A stretch of DNA of 64,000 nt from Planctomycetia bacterium (GCA_016191115.1 JACPPG010000015.1:62001-126000), one strand, 5' to 3'. Shown: positions 46,173-54,934, counted from the first letter of the stretch. Numbers and translations are program-made. The notes: generated from the letters alone by a model not told the origin.

Positions 46173-46493
46173 CTAAATCTGCAGGCGAACGTACTGCGCT
46201 TGGAGCGTCGTCGGTGTTGCCGGCTTGTCGGTCAGAGAACCAGAGGTGGGGACCAGCCTGACGGTGAGAGACGACGATGCGGCGAAGGTGCTTCCTATGG
46301 CCAATCGCGAGCGACCCAGTTCCGGCCCGCGAGACAACTGCCGACTGGTAATGGAGACGGGGATTGCAGCCAAGTCCGGCTGCAATTCGCTGTGAAACTG
46401 CGAGCCGCGTTGCCGGGGCGAAGCAAGCGAAAGTTGGCCCAAACCATCAATCGCGAGCGGACAGACGGCAAGCACGATGACCAAGGATCGCAT
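46173..46493 (-). CDS. Small secreted protein, unknown
   Basis: A 106-residue protein from the ATG at 46493; the open frame extends far upstream only through repeat C2. Residues 1-20 (MRSLVIVLAVCPLAIDGLGQ) form a signal peptide. The mature part is rich in Ser, Leu and Arg, with no Cys, and ends TLQAQYVRLQI. No family recognised. It stands 66 bases before the 37-residue peptide gene and may head the small operon. A repeat separates it from the divergent NHL gene. Confidence 0.55.
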   Translation of the reverse strand: MRSLVIVLAVCPLAIDGLGQLSLASPRQRGSQFHSELQPDLAAIPVSITSRQLSRGPELGRSRLAIGSTFAASSSLTVRLVPTSGSLTDKPATPTTLQAQYVRLQI

Positions 46494-46715
46494 GGCGGCT
46501 ATTATGACGAGAGCCTCCCTGGCAGTCCAGTTTGATCGTGCAGCGAGCAGGGCCATTTTGTTTTTCAAGATGGCGAGGCGGGAAAATGGGACTGGCTCCG
46601 AGCCCACAGCGTGCAAGCCCCTTCCAACGAAGGTTGCGTCTCGGTGCCTGTCCCACTTTCCCGCCGGCGCGCTGCCGCTCAGTGTGAATATGTGAAAGGC
46701 CCTGGTGGAACGAGC
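46494..46715. other. Divergent region filled by repeat C2
   Basis: The region between the small secreted protein gene and the NHL propeller gene holds promoters for both, but most of it is repeat C2. No clear promoter motif is seen. Confidence 0.5.
46577..46665. repeat. Palindromic repeat family C, copy 2
   Basis: The arms at 46577-46602 and 46640-46665 are identical to those of copy C1 at 24526-24614, and the whole ~140-base unit (about 46549-46695) is similar. The loops differ, as expected if stem pairing is selected or if insertion was recent. Confidence 0.87.
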
Positions 46716-47753
46716 ATGACTTCCATTTCCTCGGACCATAACGTGCGGCGGGCCAGCGTTGGATCGGGCGCATGGTCGTTCGAGGCGTTGCCCGACTGGG
46801 CGCAGCGCCCCAGCGGCGTCGCGTGGCGCGAGGTTGCCGCGGTGGCCACGGACCGGCAAAACCGCGTCTACGTCTTCAATCGCGGCGATCATCCGCTCTT
46901 GATCTTTAATCCCGACGGCTCGTTCGCCCAACCGTGGGGCGAAGGGCGGTTCGTGCGGCCGCACGGCATCACGATCGGCCCCGACGACGCCGTGTACTGT
47001 GCCGACGACTTCAACCATACCGTGCGCAAGTTCACGCCCGACGGCCGGCTACTCATGACGCTGGGCACAAGCGGCCATCCCTCCGACACCGGCGCGACCA
47101 GCATCGACTTCCGCACGATTCGCCGCGCCGCGGGACCATTCCACTATCCCACCAACGTGGCGCTTGGGCCTGAGGGCGAGATCTACGTCACGGACGGGTA
47201 CGGCAACGCCCGTGTCCACAAGTTCGCGGCCGACGGGAGACTGCTTTTTTCTTGGGGTGAGCCCGGCGCCGCGCCGGGGCAATTCCGCGTGCCGCACGGC
47301 ATCGCCGTGGATGGCGGCGGACGGGTGTTCGTGGCCGATCGCGAGAATAGCCGTATCCAGATCTTTTCGCCGGATGGAAAGTTTCTGGATCAGTGGATCG
47401 ACGTGGCGCGGCCCTGCCAAGTTGTATTCGACGCGGAGGGCAATCTGCTCGTGGCCGAGCTCGGTTTTCGCGCCGGCATGTGGCCGGGCACGGCAGCGCC
47501 CTCGCCGGACGCGACCGGCGGGCGGGTGAGCGTCTTCGACGCCGTGGGCAAGCTGGTGGCCCGTTGGGGCGGCGGCGACGCTCCGACCGAGGCCGGCGAC
47601 TTTTTCGCGCCGCACGACATCTGCCTCGACTCGCGCGGCGACATCTACGTCGCCGAGGTGGTCGCGTCGGCCGCCGGCGACCCGAGCATGGCGCCGCGGT
47701 ATCACACGTTGCAGAAGTTCGTGCGGCGGGGATCCGCGAGTATCGCGCCATGA
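46716..47753 (+). CDS. NHL-repeat beta-propeller protein
   Basis: A 345-residue protein from the ATG at 46716. It has at least five NHL-type blades with the pattern ...xHGIxIxxxGxVYVADxxNxRVxKFxxDGxLLxxWGxxG, such as FRVPHGIAVDGGGRVFVADRENSRIQIF and FHYPTNVALGPEGEIYVTDGYGNARVHKF. No signal peptide is seen. The first ~45 residues are different and include AWSFEALPDW. NHL propellers bind proteins or RNA, or form the lyase domain of peptidylglycine alpha-amidating enzymes, which they resemble in overall layout. Its stop overlaps the start of the next gene (ATGA), so it is coupled to a zinc-type dehydrogenase. Confidence 0.82.
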   Translation: MTSISSDHNVRRASVGSGAWSFEALPDWAQRPSGVAWREVAAVATDRQNRVYVFNRGDHPLLIFNPDGSFAQPWGEGRFVRPHGITIGPDDAVYCADDFNHTVRKFTPDGRLLMTLGTSGHPSDTGATSIDFRTIRRAAGPFHYPTNVALGPEGEIYVTDGYGNARVHKFAADGRLLFSWGEPGAAPGQFRVPHGIAVDGGGRVFVADRENSRIQIFSPDGKFLDQWIDVARPCQVVFDAEGNLLVAELGFRAGMWPGTAAPSPDATGGRVSVFDAVGKLVARWGGGDAPTEAGDFFAPHDICLDSRGDIYVAEVVASAAGDPSMAPRYHTLQKFVRRGSASIAP

Positions 47754-48841
47754 GAGCCTGGCGATTTTACGCCTTCGGCGACATGCGGCTGGACGACGTT
47801 CCGCCGCCGGAATTGCGCGCCGGCCACGTGCTGGTCGCGCCGCTGTGCGTGCAGCCCAGCGTCACCGAGGCGCAGCTCGCGCTGGGAATCCCCACGCTGG
47901 CCTACGAGCGCGTCAAGCGGCGGCTGGCGAGCGACGCACCGCTGCAACTTTTTGGGCACGAATTCTGCGCGCGGATCGTGGAGACCGGCCCCGGCGTCAC
48001 GCGCTTTGCGGTCGGCGACCGCGTGGCGGCGCGGGCCAAGCTGCCGTGCGGAACCTGCTCGCTTTGCACGTCGGGCCGCAGCGAGCTGTGCCGCGCTGGC
48101 CCGGTGATCGGCTTCGACCTGCCGGGGTGTTTTTGCGAAATCGCGACGCTGCCGGAGATCGCGCTCGTGAAAGTCGACGATCGCATCTCGGATAGCGAAG
48201 CCGCTTGCCTGCAATCGCTCTCCGACAGTGTGGCCGCCGTCGAGACCGCCCAGATCAAAATTGGCGATTCGGTAGCGATCTTCGGCCAGGGGAGCATGGG
48301 CCTCGAGTGCCTGCAGGTCGCCCGCCTCAGCGGGGCCGGCCAGGCGATCACGGTCGACGTGCGCGAGGAATCGTGCCGCATCTCGCGCGAGCTGGGAGCC
48401 GACCACGCCCTGAACGCGCGGACGTGCGACGTCGTCTCAGCCATTCGCGATCTTACCGAGGGCAATGGCGCCGACGTCGTCTTCGAGTGCGCCGGCGGCA
48501 GCCCCAAGCAGGGGCTCGCCGGATCGCAGACCCTCGGCCAGGCTATCGACGCGGTCCGCGCCGGCGGCAAGCTGATGGGCGTGTCGTTTTTTGGCGGGCC
48601 GGTAGAATTGAACGTCGATCTGCTGCGCGAGCGGAGCCTGCGCTATCTCTTCCCTGATGTCAGCACGCTCGGGCACCTGGAGCACACGGTTCGCCTGGTC
48701 GCCACCGGCCGCGTCCGCGTGAAGCCCACGATCACGCACGTGCTTGAGGGAATCGAAGCGGTGCCGAGGGCCTTCGAGATCACGGCCAACAAGGGCCAGC
48801 ACCAGGCGATCAACCCGGCGCAGGTGATGATGCGGAAGTGA
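47750..48841 (+). CDS. Medium-chain zinc-type dehydrogenase (Tdh/alcohol dehydrogenase family)
   Basis: A 363-residue oxidoreductase. The structural zinc loop CGTCSLCTSGRSELC supplies Cys100, 103, 106 and 114. GHEFCARIVETG (about 69) is the GHE motif. The cofactor-binding stretch is VAIFGQGSMGLECLQVARLSGA, with GxGxxG. However, the first catalytic zinc ligand, expected in a CxxCxSD motif, does not appear: the region reads PLCVQPSVTEAQ. The catalytic site may be altered. Typical family substrates are alcohols, polyols or amino-alcohols. It is coupled to the NHL gene by ATGA overlap and lies next to the activator gene of the C1 cluster; a role there is only a guess. Confidence 0.82.
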   Translation: MRAWRFYAFGDMRLDDVPPPELRAGHVLVAPLCVQPSVTEAQLALGIPTLAYERVKRRLASDAPLQLFGHEFCARIVETGPGVTRFAVGDRVAARAKLPCGTCSLCTSGRSELCRAGPVIGFDLPGCFCEIATLPEIALVKVDDRISDSEAACLQSLSDSVAAVETAQIKIGDSVAIFGQGSMGLECLQVARLSGAGQAITVDVREESCRISRELGADHALNARTCDVVSAIRDLTEGNGADVVFECAGGSPKQGLAGSQTLGQAIDAVRAGGKLMGVSFFGGPVELNVDLLRERSLRYLFPDVSTLGHLEHTVRLVATGRVRVKPTITHVLEGIEAVPRAFEITANKGQHQAINPAQVMMRK

Positions 48842-48878
48842 GGCGGGCCGGCCAGTCGGCGAGACGCTGCATACATCC

Positions 48879-50246
48879 TTAGGCGCGGCCGCGCGGCCGC
48901 GGCAGCGCGAGATCCAGCCGTCGCGCGCGGGCGTAGAACGTCGTGCGGCTGACGCCCAGCGCTTCGGCGGCCCGCGACACGTTGCCGGAGCAATCGGCCA
49001 GCGCCTGTTCCAAGAGCCGCCGATCGAAGCCGTCTCGCGACGCGCGGTACAACTGCCGCGACGGTCCGGTCGCGGCCGTGGCAGCCAGCGGCGGCTCCCC
49101 GAGCGATCCCGTCAGCGCCAGCACGTCGATGTCGAACGTGTCGCCGTCGGTGAGAGCCACGGCGCGCTGACAGAGGTTCTCCAGCTCGCGGACATTGCCG
49201 GGCCAGGGATGGCTATTGAGCCACCGCCACACGGCCGGCGACACCTTCAAAGGCGCGCGCCCCTCGCGCCGGCAGTAAAGGTCGAGGAAGTGCCGCACCA
49301 ATACCGGCACATCCTCCAGATGGTCGCGCAGGGGCGGCAGAAAGATCGGCACCACGTTCAGCCGATAGAACAAATCCTCGCGGAACCGGCGCTGCCGCAC
49401 CAATTCCGGCAGGTCGGCGTTGGTGGCCGTGACAAACCGCACGTCCAGGCGGACCACGCGGCGCGCGCCCAGCGGCAGAATCTCCCCCTCCTGAACCACG
49501 CGGAGGATCTTCCCTTGCAGCGTCGGATCAAGGTCCTGCACCTCGTCGAAAAAGCACGTCCCGCCGTCGGCCTGGGCCAGCAGTCCATCGCGGTCGCTGT
49601 CGGCGCCGGTGAAGGCGCCCTTGCGATAGCCGAACAGCTCGCTCTCCAGCAAGGACGGCGGGATCGCGCTGCAGTTGATGTTCACGAGCGCCTTGTCGCG
49701 CCGCGGGCTCTGCTCGTGCAGTAACCGCGCGACGAGTTCCTTGCCCGTGCCCGTCTCGCCCAACAAGAGCACCGGCGCGCGGGTTACGGCGGCCTTGGCC
49801 ACCAGCCGGCGGAGGTTCTCAATCGGCTCGGCCGACCCCACCAGCCGCGACGACGAGGCCACGAGCGCCAATTGATCCTGCAATCGACGCCGCTGGTCGA
49901 GCAGCTCCTGCTCGCGCGCCATCAGGATGCACGTCCGCTCGACCTCGGTGAAATCCAAGGGGCTAAGCAAGTAGTCGAAGGCCCCCCGCTTCATCGCCTC
50001 GACCGCCATCCGCGTGTTCCGGTCCGACGTGATGATCGTGACGCAACAATCGGGGTTGCGCTCCCGCAGCGTGCGGATCAATTCGAGGCCGTGCGGGTGC
50101 AGGCCGACAAAAGCGGCGTCAAAGGGCTCGCGCGCGGCAACGGCGAAGGGGTCCGCATCAGCCGGCAGGATGACGTTCGCGTGGCTCCGCTCGGCGAGGT
50201 AGCGGTGGAGGTCCTTCTCCTCGTCGTTGAAGTGAAAGATACGCAT
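48879..50246 (-). CDS. Sigma-54-dependent activator with degenerate receiver domain
   Basis: A 455-residue NtrC-type activator. The N-terminal ~115 residues have a receiver fold but lack the key residues: the phosphoacceptor Asp is Gly48 (FDAAFVGLHP), and the conserved Lys is Ser95 (FDYLLSPLDF). The AAA+ domain is intact, with Walker A GETGTGKE (163-170) and the sigma-54 contact motif GAFTGA (210-215). A Fis-type HTH ends the protein (NVSRAAEALGVSRTTFYARARRL). Phosphorylation therefore cannot be the switch; ligand binding or protein contact is likely. It diverges from the mgdA gene, 250 bases away, and likely controls the methylamine cluster. No sigma-54 promoter was found by eye. Confidence 0.9.
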   Translation of the reverse strand: MRIFHFNDEEKDLHRYLAERSHANVILPADADPFAVAAREPFDAAFVGLHPHGLELIRTLRERNPDCCVTIITSDRNTRMAVEAMKRGAFDYLLSPLDFTEVERTCILMAREQELLDQRRRLQDQLALVASSSRLVGSAEPIENLRRLVAKAAVTRAPVLLLGETGTGKELVARLLHEQSPRRDKALVNINCSAIPPSLLESELFGYRKGAFTGADSDRDGLLAQADGGTCFFDEVQDLDPTLQGKILRVVQEGEILPLGARRVVRLDVRFVTATNADLPELVRQRRFREDLFYRLNVVPIFLPPLRDHLEDVPVLVRHFLDLYCRREGRAPLKVSPAVWRWLNSHPWPGNVRELENLCQRAVALTDGDTFDIDVLALTGSLGEPPLAATAATGPSRQLYRASRDGFDRRLLEQALADCSGNVSRAAEALGVSRTTFYARARRLDLALPRPRGRA

Positions 50247-50247
50247 G

Positions 50248-50302
50248 CAGTGTTGTGCGGAATCTGGACACTGAACACTAAACTGTCAGTATATCTGAAC
50301 AC
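50248..50302. promoter_or_regulatory. Possible activator binding site between regulator and mgdA
   Basis: AGTGTT (50249-50254) is mirrored by AACACT (50274-50279). CTGAACAC occurs as a direct repeat at 50271-50278 and 50295-50302, 24 bases apart. These AACAC-type elements lie just upstream of the activator start and could be its binding sites. Confidence 0.3.
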
Positions 50303-50496
50303 ATTGGGCTTTGCACGGGGCTGTGGGTTAGGCCGCAAGCGCGCGACTTTGCCGCGCGGAAACCCTTTGTAATCCATTGCAGAGATTGATATTAAGATGT
50401 CGCGCTCCAAAGTGCGCGGGCACCGCCGGAATGGGCTTTGCTCCCATGCGCGGCCGCGCTCGGCTCAGTGATCTCAGTCAACGTGCGTTTCCGACC

Positions 50497-51738
50497 ATGC
50501 CCCTGCGGCTCCTGAAGTTTGCCCTCAGCCGCCAGTATCGCGAGCCGCGGATGTTCCGCGCGCACGACCGGCTGCGCGACCGGTACGACGCCGTGATCAT
50601 CGGGGCCGGCGGGCACGGCCTGGCGGCGGCCTACTATCTGGCGCGCGACTATGGCATGACCGACGTCGCCGTGCTCGACAAAGGGTACATCGGCGGGGGC
50701 AATACCGGCCGCAACACGGCCATCGTCCGCTCGAACTACCTGACGGTCGAGGGCGTGCGGTTCTACGACGAGAGCGTGCGGCTCTTTTCGCGCCTTTCGC
50801 AAGACCTCGACCTGAACATCTTCTACTCCGAGCGCGGCCACTTCACGCTCGCCCACACCGAGAGCACTCTCCGCACCATGCGGTGGCGGGCCGAAGTGAA
50901 CAAGCACCTGGGCGTCAACAGCTTCGTGATCGCGCCGCGGGAGATCAAGCGCATCTGCCCCTCGATCGATCTCGACTGCGGCGGCCACATGCCGATCACC
51001 GGCGCGCTTTACCATCCGCCCGGCGCCATCGTCCGGCACGACGCGGTCGCTTGGGGCTACGGCCGCGAGGCCGATCGGCGGGGCGTCGAGATTCACCAGC
51101 AGACCGCCGTCACTGCGATTGACGTCAAGAATGACCAGGTCGTCGGCGTCGAGACAAGCCGCGGATACATCAGGACTAGCCGCGTGCTGTCGGCCGTCGC
51201 CGGCTACACGCCGCGGATCACCAAGATGGTCGGCCTGCGCACGCCGATCACCGTGCAACCCTTGCAGGCCTGCGTCACCGAGCCGTTGAAGCCGTGGTTG
51301 GACAGCATCATCGTGTCGGCGAACTTGCACCTGTACGTCAGCCAATCGTCGCGCGGCGAGCTAGTGATGGGGGCCTCGCTCGATCCGTACGAGCTGCACT
51401 CCGAGCGATCGACGCTCGATTTCGTCGAGGGTCTGGCCGACCACTTGCTCCAGTTATTCCCCTTCTTGAGCGACGTGAAGGTGAACCGGCAGTGGGCCGG
51501 CATGTCCGACATGACGCCCGACTTCTCGCCGATCATGGGCACGACGCCCATCCGCGGCTTTTATCTGGACGCCGGCTGGGGCACGTGGGGCTTCAAGGCC
51601 ACGCCCGTCTGCGGCACGACGATGGCCTACACCGTGGCCAACGACTGTAACCACGAGCTGATCGCCGCCTTCAATCTGTCGCGCTTCGAGGAGTACGAGC
51701 TGGTGGGCGAGAAGGGGGCTGCCTCGGTCGGGCATTAG
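50497..51738 (+). CDS. mgdA: N-methylglutamate dehydrogenase subunit A / sarcosine oxidase beta-like
   Basis: A 413-residue flavoprotein of the heterotetrameric sarcosine oxidase beta family, length typical. The FAD motif GAGGHG (36-41) follows the strand DAVII; GNTGRNTAIVRSNYL and the covalent-FMN His181 (IVRHDAVAWGYG) are present. C-terminal GWGTWGFKATPVCG is also diagnostic. The ATG at 50497 gives the usual N-terminus; upstream ATG/GTG codons are in frame but not protein-like. Followed by delta, alpha and gamma homologues, gmaS and mgsABC, this set fits N-methylglutamate dehydrogenase (MgdABCD) better than sarcosine oxidase. The first gene of the cluster, it faces the activator gene. Confidence 0.88.
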   Translation: MPLRLLKFALSRQYREPRMFRAHDRLRDRYDAVIIGAGGHGLAAAYYLARDYGMTDVAVLDKGYIGGGNTGRNTAIVRSNYLTVEGVRFYDESVRLFSRLSQDLDLNIFYSERGHFTLAHTESTLRTMRWRAEVNKHLGVNSFVIAPREIKRICPSIDLDCGGHMPITGALYHPPGAIVRHDAVAWGYGREADRRGVEIHQQTAVTAIDVKNDQVVGVETSRGYIRTSRVLSAVAGYTPRITKMVGLRTPITVQPLQACVTEPLKPWLDSIIVSANLHLYVSQSSRGELVMGASLDPYELHSERSTLDFVEGLADHLLQLFPFLSDVKVNRQWAGMSDMTPDFSPIMGTTPIRGFYLDAGWGTWGFKATPVCGTTMAYTVANDCNHELIAAFNLSRFEEYELVGEKGAASVGH

Positions 51739-51743
51739 ACGCG

Positions 51744-52010
51744 ATGAAATTGCTTCGCTGTCCCATCAACGGCCTTCGCCCGCTGCAGGAATTCCTGTTT
51801 GGCGGCGAGCTGCGCGACATGCCCGACCCGGCGGTAGCCACCGACCGCCAGTGGGCCGACTACGTCTTCAACCGGCAGGGCGAGCCGGGCATCCGTAAGG
51901 AATGGTGGTACCACCTCGCCAGCGGCACCTGGTTCATCGCCGAGCGCGACAACGCGAAGGACGTTATTCTCCGCACTTACTTGTACGGCGCCGGAGGGCA
52001 AGACGCATGA
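51744..52010 (+). CDS. mgdB: N-methylglutamate dehydrogenase subunit B / sarcosine oxidase delta-like
   Basis: An 88-residue protein of the SoxD family (CPINGLRPLQEF, then GGELRDMPDP, then WADYVFNRQGEPG, then EWWYHLASGTWFIAERD). It follows mgdA by five bases and overlaps the start of mgdC by four (ATGA). Classical SoxD binds zinc through Cys6, Cys9, a His and a second Cys. Here only Cys6 and the His remain: the second Cys position is Asn9 and the last is missing. Thus zinc binding is probably lost, with the subunit serving only a structural role, or this is a distinct clade variant. Confidence 0.88.
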   Translation: MKLLRCPINGLRPLQEFLFGGELRDMPDPAVATDRQWADYVFNRQGEPGIRKEWWYHLASGTWFIAERDNAKDVILRTYLYGAGGQDA

Positions 52011-54934
52011 GCCTGCGCCGATTGCCCGAGCAGCCGCGCGAGTGGATCGACCGCGGCCAGTCGCTGCGATTCGATTTCGAGGGACGGTCGTACGACGGCT
52101 TCGCCGGCGACACGCTCACGAGCGCGCTGGCCGCCCACGGCGTACACGTGCTGGGCCGCAGCTTCAAATATCATCGCCCCCGCGGCATTTGCAGCCTGGC
52201 GAACCACGACGTCAACGCGCTTGTGCAAAACGGCAGCAACACGAACGTGCGGGCCGACGTGCTGGAGCTCGCCGCCGGCGCGAGTTATCGCGCGGTCAAC
52301 ACGTTCGGCGGGCTGGCGCGCGATCGGGCACGGCTCCTCGACCGTTTTGGCGCGTTTCTGCCCGTCGGCTTTTACTACAAGACGTTCCACCGCCCACGCC
52401 GCTGGTTCCCGTTCTTCGAGCGGCGGATGCGCGCGCTGGCCGGCCTGGGCGCGATCCGCCCGGATGCGCCGCGCCGGCGCACGCCCAAACGCTACGATTT
52501 CTGCGACGTGCTGGTGATCGGCGCCGGGCCGTCGGGGCTGGCGGCGGCCACGGCGGCGGCCGACTGCGGCGCGAAAGCCGTGGTCGTGGACGAGCAACGA
52601 CGACCGGGCGGAAGCCTCAACTATCAATGTGTCGCCGGCCCGGGCTCGGAGAACGACGCCGCCGATCTCCTGCGGCAAGCGGCGTCGCGGTCGAATGTCG
52701 ACATCCGCCCCGACACAGTCGCCGCCGGCTGCTACGCCGATTGCTTTGTCGCATTGGTCGACGCAAAACGGCTCACGAAGATGCGTGCCCGGAGCATTGT
52801 CATGGCCACCGGTGCCTTCGAGCAGCCGGCGGTGTTCGGCAATAACGACCTGCCGGGCGTCATTCTGGCCACGGCCGCGCAGCGGTTGATTCATCTTTTC
52901 GCTGTGCGCCCGTTCGACCGTTGTGTGGTACTGGCCGCCAACAGCGATGGCTATCGGGCGGCCCTCGATCTGGCCGGCGCCGGCGTGCGCGTGGCGGCGA
53001 TCGTCGACCTGCGTCCAGACGGCGAGACAGGCGCCCTGGCCGACGAAGTCTCGCGGGCGAAAATTCGCACCTGCGTAAGCCACGCAGTTTATCAGGCGAT
53101 TCCGGCCGCGGGGCTGCGAGGCATTCGCGCCGCGGTGGTCTGCCCGCTAGCCGCCGACGGCACGCCGGAACCCCAGCAGGCCTTCGACATCGCCTGCGAC
53201 GGCATCGCCATGAGCGTCGGTTGGGCGCCGGCCGATGGGCCGTTCTGCCAGGCGGGCGGCCGTATGCAATGGTCCGACGCGCTCCAGCAGTTTGTTCCGC
53301 GGTCGGCGCCGGAGGGCATCTTCGTCGCCGGGCGGCTCAACGGGATTTACGCGCTCGACGACAGAATTCTTGATGGCCGGCGGGCGGGCCTGGCGGCGGC
53401 CGCGTTTCTCGGCCTGCACTCTGCTCCGCTTCCGCCGGAAGTCGCACGGCCTGCCGCGTCGCCGAACCACCCTTACCCCATCGTGCCGCACCCACACGCC
53501 AAGAGCTTCGTCGACCTGGACGAGGACGTGCAGTACAAGGACCTCGTCCACTCGGTGCAGGAAGGGTTCGACCAGGTCGAGCTGGCCAAGCGGTATTCCA
53601 CGTTCGGCATGGGCCCCAGCCAGGGGAAGCTGGCCAACACAAACGCCATGCGGATCATCGCGCGGGCCAACGGAAAGACCGTCGCCGAGACGGGCGTGCC
53701 GCGTTCGCGGCCGTTCTTCCATCCCGTGCCGCTTGCACACCTGGCCGGCCGTGGGTTCCACCCGCAAAGACGCACCCCGCTACATGAACGGCACGTCCAG
53801 GCCGGCGCCGTCTTCATGCCGGCCGGCGACTGGCTGCGGCCCGCCTACTATGCGCCCGAGGGAGAGCGCCGCGCACAAGCGATTCGTGCCGAGGCGCTCG
53901 CCGTCCGAAGCGCCGTCGGCCTGATCGATATCGGCACGCTCGGCAAGCTGGAAATCATCGGCCCCGACGCCGCCGCCTTCCTCGAACGAGTCTACACCGG
54001 CAAGTTCGCGAACCTGCCCGTCGGCGCGATGCGGTACGCGCTTGCGTGCGACGAATCGGGCGTCATCATCGACGACGGAACGGTCGCGCGCTTGGCCGAC
54101 GATCGGTTCTACGTGACCACGACCACCACCGCCTCGGCGAGCGTGTATCGCGAGATGCAGCGGTGGGCCATCATCTGGAAACTCAACGTCACTATCGCGA
54201 ACGTCACAGGCAGTTTCGCCGGCGTGAACGTGGCTGGCCCGCTCTCGCGACGGATTCTGCAAACGCTCACCGACGCGGACTGCTCGGCCGGGGCGATTCC
54301 CTATCAGGCCGTGCGATCGGCCACCGTGGCCGGCGTGACCGCGCGATTGATGCGGGTCGGCTTCGTCGGCGAGCTGGGCTACGAGATTCACGTGCCGGCC
54401 TACGGCGCGCGGCGGGTGTGGGACGCGCTCGTCGACGCCGGGCGCCCGCACGGCATCCGCCCCTTCGGCGTCGAGGCGCAGCGCCTGCTGCGGCTGGAGA
54501 AGGGGCACGTGATCGTCAGCCAGGACACCGACGGCTTGACCAATCCGTTCGAGGCGCAGCTTGCGTGGGCCGTCAAGAGCGACAAGCCGTTCTTCGTCGG
54601 CGGGCGGAGCCTGGAGATTCTCAAGCGCAAGCCGCTATCGCGGAAGCTGGTCGGCTTTACGCTAGCGACCGAGGACCTGCGAGAGCGCGAAGCGGTGCAG
54701 GAGTGCCATTTGATCATCGCCGGCGGCCATATTGCCGGCCGCGTCACGTCGATCGGCTGTAGCGCTGTGCTCGGCCAGACGATCGGCCTGGCGTACGTTC
54801 GGCCGGAGATGGCGGCCGTCGGCTCGCCGCTTTCGATCCGCGTGGACGACGGCCGCATGGTCCCGGCGACCGTCGCGAGGACCCCGTTTTACGATCCAAA
54901 GAACGAACGACAGACGCTTGCGTATTGCTGCTAA
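52007..54934 (+). CDS. mgdC: N-methylglutamate dehydrogenase subunit C / sarcosine oxidase alpha-like
   Basis: A 975-residue protein. The N-terminal ~100 residues are the ferredoxin-like SoxA segment (GVHVLGRSFKYHRPRG); residues ~165-480 form an NAD(P)/FAD domain with GAGPSG (172-177) and a second, weaker dinucleotide part; from about 585 to the end it is a GcvT-type tetrahydrofolate-binding domain (RTPLHERHVQAGAVFMPAG, later GYEIHVPA). The GcvT domain should pass the oxidised methyl group to tetrahydrofolate, giving methylene-THF, or it is released as formaldehyde. ATGA overlap with mgdB and a one-base gap to mgdD show tight coupling. Confidence 0.88.
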   Translation: MSLRRLPEQPREWIDRGQSLRFDFEGRSYDGFAGDTLTSALAAHGVHVLGRSFKYHRPRGICSLANHDVNALVQNGSNTNVRADVLELAAGASYRAVNTFGGLARDRARLLDRFGAFLPVGFYYKTFHRPRRWFPFFERRMRALAGLGAIRPDAPRRRTPKRYDFCDVLVIGAGPSGLAAATAAADCGAKAVVVDEQRRPGGSLNYQCVAGPGSENDAADLLRQAASRSNVDIRPDTVAAGCYADCFVALVDAKRLTKMRARSIVMATGAFEQPAVFGNNDLPGVILATAAQRLIHLFAVRPFDRCVVLAANSDGYRAALDLAGAGVRVAAIVDLRPDGETGALADEVSRAKIRTCVSHAVYQAIPAAGLRGIRAAVVCPLAADGTPEPQQAFDIACDGIAMSVGWAPADGPFCQAGGRMQWSDALQQFVPRSAPEGIFVAGRLNGIYALDDRILDGRRAGLAAAAFLGLHSAPLPPEVARPAASPNHPYPIVPHPHAKSFVDLDEDVQYKDLVHSVQEGFDQVELAKRYSTFGMGPSQGKLANTNAMRIIARANGKTVAETGVPRSRPFFHPVPLAHLAGRGFHPQRRTPLHERHVQAGAVFMPAGDWLRPAYYAPEGERRAQAIRAEALAVRSAVGLIDIGTLGKLEIIGPDAAAFLERVYTGKFANLPVGAMRYALACDESGVIIDDGTVARLADDRFYVTTTTTASASVYREMQRWAIIWKLNVTIANVTGSFAGVNVAGPLSRRILQTLTDADCSAGAIPYQAVRSATVAGVTARLMRVGFVGELGYEIHVPAYGARRVWDALVDAGRPHGIRPFGVEAQRLLRLEKGHVIVSQDTDGLTNPFEAQLAWAVKSDKPFFVGGRSLEILKRKPLSRKLVGFTLATEDLREREAVQECHLIIAGGHIAGRVTSIGCSAVLGQTIGLAYVRPEMAAVGSPLSIRVDDGRMVPATVARTPFYDPKNERQTLAYCC

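Noticed and set aside
50247..50496. Sigma-54 promoter (TGGCAC-N5-TTGC) upstream of mgdA
   Set aside because: I looked for GG-N10-GC with suitable context on the plus strand and found only poor matches around 50305-50330, so none is reported.
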